A DNA stretch of 64,000 nucleotides. Origin: G965247475 sp965247475. Its GTDB lineage: Bacteria > Chloroflexota > UBA11872. The notes beneath the pieces were generated by a model that worked only from the letters and a program-made list of their open reading frames with translations, was not told the DNA's origin and ran no database searches. A program made the translations under genes and the position numbers. Positions 60,989-64,000 of the stretch are shown here, piece by piece. The stretch is from contig OZ252016.1 of NCBI GenBank assembly GCA_965247475.1, positions 2,232,001 to 2,296,000 of the forward strand, written 5' to 3'. Each line of letters starts with the position of its first letter. The first letter of the stretch is position 1.

Positions 60989-61810
60989 GTGACCTCGGCG
61001 GCCACGGCGCTGAGCCGGCTCGACGTGGTGTGGGGATTCGCGAAGACGCAGTTCCAGCGGCGGCTGGCCTATCCGGGCGACTTCTGGCTCGCGCCGCTGG
61101 CCCGCCTTGCGATCGCTTTTGCGCTGATCGGCTTCTGGAACGCGGTGTTCGACGCGGGCGCCTCCCCAGGGGGCATGACCAAGCCGATGATCCTGGCCTG
61201 GGCGGGGGCGGCGGTGGTGCTGTCGCGGCTGATGGAGGTCAATCTCAGCGAGGACATCGCGGAACGAATCCGGCGCGGCGACATCGTCTTCGAGATCATG
61301 CGGCCCTTCGACTTTCAGCCGCAGATGTTCGGGACGTGGCTTGGAACCACTGGCTACACGCTGCTCATCGACACCCTACCGATGTCGGTCGTGCTGTTCG
61401 GCATCGCGCGGATCGCGGGGCCGGCGGGGATGCCGGCGCTCGGCCTGGCGCTGCTCAGCGGGCTGCTCGCGATGCTGACCGCCTTCCTGCTTCAGTTCAC
61501 CGTGGTCCTGATCGGCTTCTGGACCATTCAAGTCCGTACCTGGACCTGGATGCTGGCGCAGATCGTGCAGGTCGCGGCCGGCTGGTTCGTGCCGCTCTGG
61601 CTGTTGCCGGACGGCGTGCGCGAAGGCCTGCAGTTCTTGCCGTTCGCCATGCTGTATCACGTGCCGCTGTCGATCTTTGTCGGGCGGGTCGAGGGTGGCG
61701 AGGCGCTTCGCATGCTGGCGATCCAAGCCGCCTGGCTGCCGGCGCTGTTCCTGCTGAGCCGCTGGATGCTGCGCCAGGCCCGCGCGCGTGTGTTGATTCA
61801 GGGCGGATGA
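60989..61810 (+). CDS. ABC-2 type permease (COG4587/COG3694-like)
   Basis: 273 aa from the GTG at 60989, which has GGGGAG 9 nt upstream; GTG 60875 is the longer alternative. Six or so membrane helices with FAKTQFQRRLAYPGDFWL at the start and RIRRGDIVFEIMRPFDFQPQMF, the cytoplasmic segment seen in the DUF990-type ABC-2 permeases. Its stop overlaps the next permease by ATGA. With the ATPase it forms an exporter; substrate unknown. Confidence 0.85.
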   Translation: MTSAATALSRLDVVWGFAKTQFQRRLAYPGDFWLAPLARLAIAFALIGFWNAVFDAGASPGGMTKPMILAWAGAAVVLSRLMEVNLSEDIAERIRRGDIVFEIMRPFDFQPQMFGTWLGTTGYTLLIDTLPMSVVLFGIARIAGPAGMPALGLALLSGLLAMLTAFLLQFTVVLIGFWTIQVRTWTWMLAQIVQVAAGWFVPLWLLPDGVREGLQFLPFAMLYHVPLSIFVGRVEGGEALRMLAIQAAWLPALFLLSRWMLRQARARVLIQGG

Positions 61811-62616
61811 CACCCCGACGGTACGTCCGGCTGTATCTGGCCCTGATGGCGCTCAACTTGCGGGCGAGCTGGCAGTTCCCGGGTCAGACGATGCTGCGCA
61901 TGGGCGTGACGATCATCCTCGAGGGCCTGCAGCTCCTGGTCCTCTGGGTCGTGCTGGACCAGTTCGGCTCGGTGGGCGGCTGGACCTTCTGGGAGGTGGC
62001 CTTGCTCCTGGCGCTGAAGGACCTGGCGCACACGGTGTACTTCCAGCTCTTCTGGACCGGGGGCCTGGACACGGCGGTGATCCACGGCGAGCTCGACAAA
62101 CTGCTCGTGCGACCGATGCATCCCTTGATTCACTTCCTGGCCGATCACGAGCAGTCCCCGGCGCGCTTTCCGATGGTGCTGTTCGGCGTCGCGCTGATCA
62201 CGCTGGCCTCGACGCAGATCCAGATCGAGTGGACGCTCTTGAAGCTGGCGGGCCTGACGATCGGCTTCGCCAGCGGCGTGCTGATCTTCACCGGCATTCA
62301 ACTGCTCGGATCGAGCCTGGCGTTCTGGACGAAGCGGGAAGATACCTTGACAGTGTTTCTGCCGTGGGTCACGGATACCTTCACGCAGTACCCGTTGCAC
62401 ATCTATGGGACGGTGGTTCTGGCGGTGCTGACGTTCGCGCTGCCGCTTGCGTTCATGAACTTCATACCGGTCGCCTTCGTGATCGACCGCGGCGGCGACT
62501 TGCTGTTCACGCCCTACCTGGTGTTTGCCGCACCGGCGCTCGCGCTGCTGCTGCTGGGACTCGGCCACCTGGTGTGGAATCGCGGGCTGCGCGTCTACGA
62601 GAGCGCCGGCACGTGA
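61807..62616 (+). CDS. ABC-2 type permease, second subunit
   Basis: 269 aa. Related to the first permease: IHGELDKLLVRPMHPLIHFLADHEQ corresponds to its cytoplasmic segment, again with multiple helices. ATG overlaps the preceding stop (ATGA) and its TGA overlaps the ATPase GTG (GTGA). Likely forms a heterodimeric channel with the first permease. Confidence 0.88.
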   Translation: MTPRRYVRLYLALMALNLRASWQFPGQTMLRMGVTIILEGLQLLVLWVVLDQFGSVGGWTFWEVALLLALKDLAHTVYFQLFWTGGLDTAVIHGELDKLLVRPMHPLIHFLADHEQSPARFPMVLFGVALITLASTQIQIEWTLLKLAGLTIGFASGVLIFTGIQLLGSSLAFWTKREDTLTVFLPWVTDTFTQYPLHIYGTVVLAVLTFALPLAFMNFIPVAFVIDRGGDLLFTPYLVFAAPALALLLLGLGHLVWNRGLRVYESAGT

Positions 62617-63650
62617 GCGGACCGGCAATCGAAGTCCGCGGGCTGAGCAAGACGTTCGCGACGCGGGCGCGCGCCGAGGGGTTTCGCGGCGCGTTGCGCA
62701 GTCTGTTCCCCTCGCGTACCGGCCAGTTCGTGGCGGTGGACAACCTCTCGTTCGATGTGGAGGCAGGCGCAATCGTCGGCTTTCTGGGGCCGAACGGCGC
62801 CGGCAAGTCGACCACGGTCAAGATGCTCACCGGGATCCTGCACCCAACCGGTGGATCAATCCGCATTCACGGGCTGGATCCGATCCGTGACCGGATCGCG
62901 AACGCGCGCCAGATGGGGGTGGTGTTCGGGCAGCGCACGCAACTCTGGTGGGACCTGCCGGTCTCTGACTCCCTGGACATGCTGCGGCGGATCTACGAGA
63001 TCCCGCCCGAGACATATCGCCGAAACCTGGCCACGTTCGACGACGTGCTCGCCTTGGGCGAGCTCATGAACGTGCCCGTCCGGCGGCTCAGTCTCGGGCA
63101 ACGGGTTCGCTGCGACATCGCGGCGGCGCTGCTGCATGATCCACGGATCGTCTACCTGGACGAGCCGACGGTGGGCGTGGACGTGAGCGCCCGGCAGCGG
63201 ATCCGGGAGTTCATCCAGACCATCAACCGCGAGCGCGGCGTGACAATCCTGCTGACGACGCATGAGATGGCGACCGTCGAGCGCCTGTGCCGGCGGATCG
63301 TGCTGATCGATCACGGGCGGATGCGCTACGACGGCGATCTCGAGACGTTGCGCGAACGGCTGGGATCGGTCCGCGAGCTGGTCGTGGACTTCGTGGAGCC
63401 GGTCGGCGCGCTGCGGCTGCCGCCCGGCGCAACCATGGAGCGGCGTGAAGGCCAGCGGGCATGGATCGCCTTCGAGCGCAACCGGCTGACCGCACCCACG
63501 CTGATCGCCGAGATTCAGGCACAGCGGGAGGTCGTGGACCTGACGCTTCGCGAGCCGGAGATCGAGCAAGTGATCCACCGGATCTACGAGGACGGGCGCG
63601 CTCCTGACGAGATCATGGCGTCGTCGGACTCAGGAGTCGCGCAACTGTGA
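62613..63650 (+). CDS. ABC transporter ATP-binding protein (COG4586-like)
   Basis: 345 aa, GTG start overlapping the second permease. Walker A GPNGAGKSTTVK, Q-loop VVFGQRTQLWWDL, signature LSLGQRVRCDIAAALLHDP, Walker B IVYLDEPTVG, switch His in LLTTHEMATVE. C-terminal extension of about 100 residues after the ABC domain as in COG4586 exporters. Together with the two permeases it makes a complete exporter of unknown substrate. Confidence 0.93.
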   Translation: MSGPAIEVRGLSKTFATRARAEGFRGALRSLFPSRTGQFVAVDNLSFDVEAGAIVGFLGPNGAGKSTTVKMLTGILHPTGGSIRIHGLDPIRDRIANARQMGVVFGQRTQLWWDLPVSDSLDMLRRIYEIPPETYRRNLATFDDVLALGELMNVPVRRLSLGQRVRCDIAAALLHDPRIVYLDEPTVGVDVSARQRIREFIQTINRERGVTILLTTHEMATVERLCRRIVLIDHGRMRYDGDLETLRERLGSVRELVVDFVEPVGALRLPPGATMERREGQRAWIAFERNRLTAPTLIAEIQAQREVVDLTLREPEIEQVIHRIYEDGRAPDEIMASSDSGVAQL

Positions 63651-63732
63651 GGTTTCCAACGGACATGTTGGGTGCCCGCGCCTAGGCTCGATCTCAGGCA
63701 AGCGCGAACCACTCGCCCGAAGGACGAGAGAG

Positions 63733-64000
63733 ATGGCGGACAAGCTGGCGAACGTCGGAGATTCGACGTTCCAGCAGGAGGTCCTCGACTCTGAATCCAC
63801 GGTTGTCGTGGACTTCTGGGCCGAGTGGTGCGGACCCTGCCTGATGCTCGGGCCGGTGATCGAGAAGCTTGCGACTGAGTTTGACGGCCGCTTGAAGTTC
63901 GCGAAGCTCAACGTGGACGAGAACCCGTCGACGCCGGAGCGGTACGGCATCCGGGGCATCCCCACGATGATCGTGTTTCGCGGCGGGGAAGAGGTCCATC
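63733..64000 (+). CDS. trxA: thioredoxin (3'-truncated by window edge)
   Basis: First 89 residues only; the frame is open to the window end. MADKLANVGDSTFQQEV, VVVDFWAEWCGPCLMLGPV with the WCGPC active site, and GIRGIPTMIVFRGGEEV with the cis-Pro. Standard thioredoxin-1. A GAGAGAG-type purine run precedes the ATG. Symbol given because the active site and flanks are classical. Confidence 0.95.
   Translation, partial: MADKLANVGDSTFQQEVLDSESTVVVDFWAEWCGPCLMLGPVIEKLATEFDGRLKFAKLNVDENPSTPERYGIRGIPTMIVFRGGEEVH

Noticed and set aside
1..64000. tRNA, rRNA, CRISPR, insertion sequence or prophage genes
   Set aside because: No cloverleaf, repeat-spacer array, transposase or phage motif was seen on either strand by eye; gaps are short and mostly under 250 bp.

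Overview
High-GC bacterial chromosome, densely packed, with no insertion sequences, phage genes, CRISPR arrays, tRNA or rRNA genes. Gene content (RqcH, a YidC without the Gram-negative P1 domain, a SelD that uses selenocysteine, Pro/Thr-rich 'TPTPTP' linkers in secreted proteins, COG4586/4587/3694-type ABC genes, NYN proteins) best fits a Chloroflexota lineage. This is inference from gene content; no rRNA is present to confirm it. About 62 protein genes are supported, many coupled by 1-4 nt ATGA/GTGA overlaps.

Layout. 1-1197: 3' end of mnmE. 1235-13765 (minus): polA, then a run with a COG0523 GTPase, a coiled-coil protein, NYN protein, small membrane protein, site-2 protease with CBS domains, second NYN protein, IolE-like isomerase, a GH-A-type lipoprotein, and a giant fusion of a GH-A-type barrel to an O-antigen-ligase-like membrane domain. 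13828-16586: sensor kinase and NarL-type regulator. 16587-17755: split xdhC. 17797-19296: VTT/DedA protein and mutM. 19293-25122 (minus): the conserved rpmH-rnpA-yidD-yidC-jag block extended by a PfkB kinase and rqcH; this yidC carries a PstS-like solute-binding domain inside its first extracytoplasmic core loop. 25271-30415: small hypothetical, citrate synthase, M29-like peptidase, lipoproteins and thioredoxin-fold proteins. 30469-36342: OmpR-type two-component pair, Crp/Fnr regulator, a strong intrinsic terminator, then threonine synthase, 2-hydroxyacid dehydrogenase and TrmH in a coupled operon. 36479-39883: beta-helix-like protein, methyltransferase, QueC-like protein, and a PTR1/FolM-like reductase with QueD.

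39983-49948: GEVED lipoprotein, Tat-exported beta-lactamase-fold hydrolase, sulfite-oxidase-like molybdoenzyme, an 1106-residue SHMT / degenerate GcvT / GcvT fusion, an SDR, Tag glycosylase and a GNAT protein. 49945-55103: tyrS, a secreted HELAH protein sharing a module with the beta-lactamase-fold protein, selD with in-frame UGA (Sec19) and an ArsA-type ATPase. 55209-64000: K+ channel, UDP-glucose dehydrogenase, LysM protein, MFS transporter, an XRE/zinc-ribbon regulator, glutaredoxin, a three-gene ABC exporter and the start of trxA.

Most striking: the YidC with an embedded PstS-like domain, the SHMT-GcvT fusion, the GH/O-antigen-ligase fusion with a stand-alone paralogue next to it, and selenocysteine SelD coupled to an ArsA ATPase. 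Regulation: several genes show a TANNNT box only 6-7 nt before ATG (candidate leaderless transcripts). Only one U-tailed terminator was seen in 64 kb; GC-only stem-loops sit just after several other stop codons.
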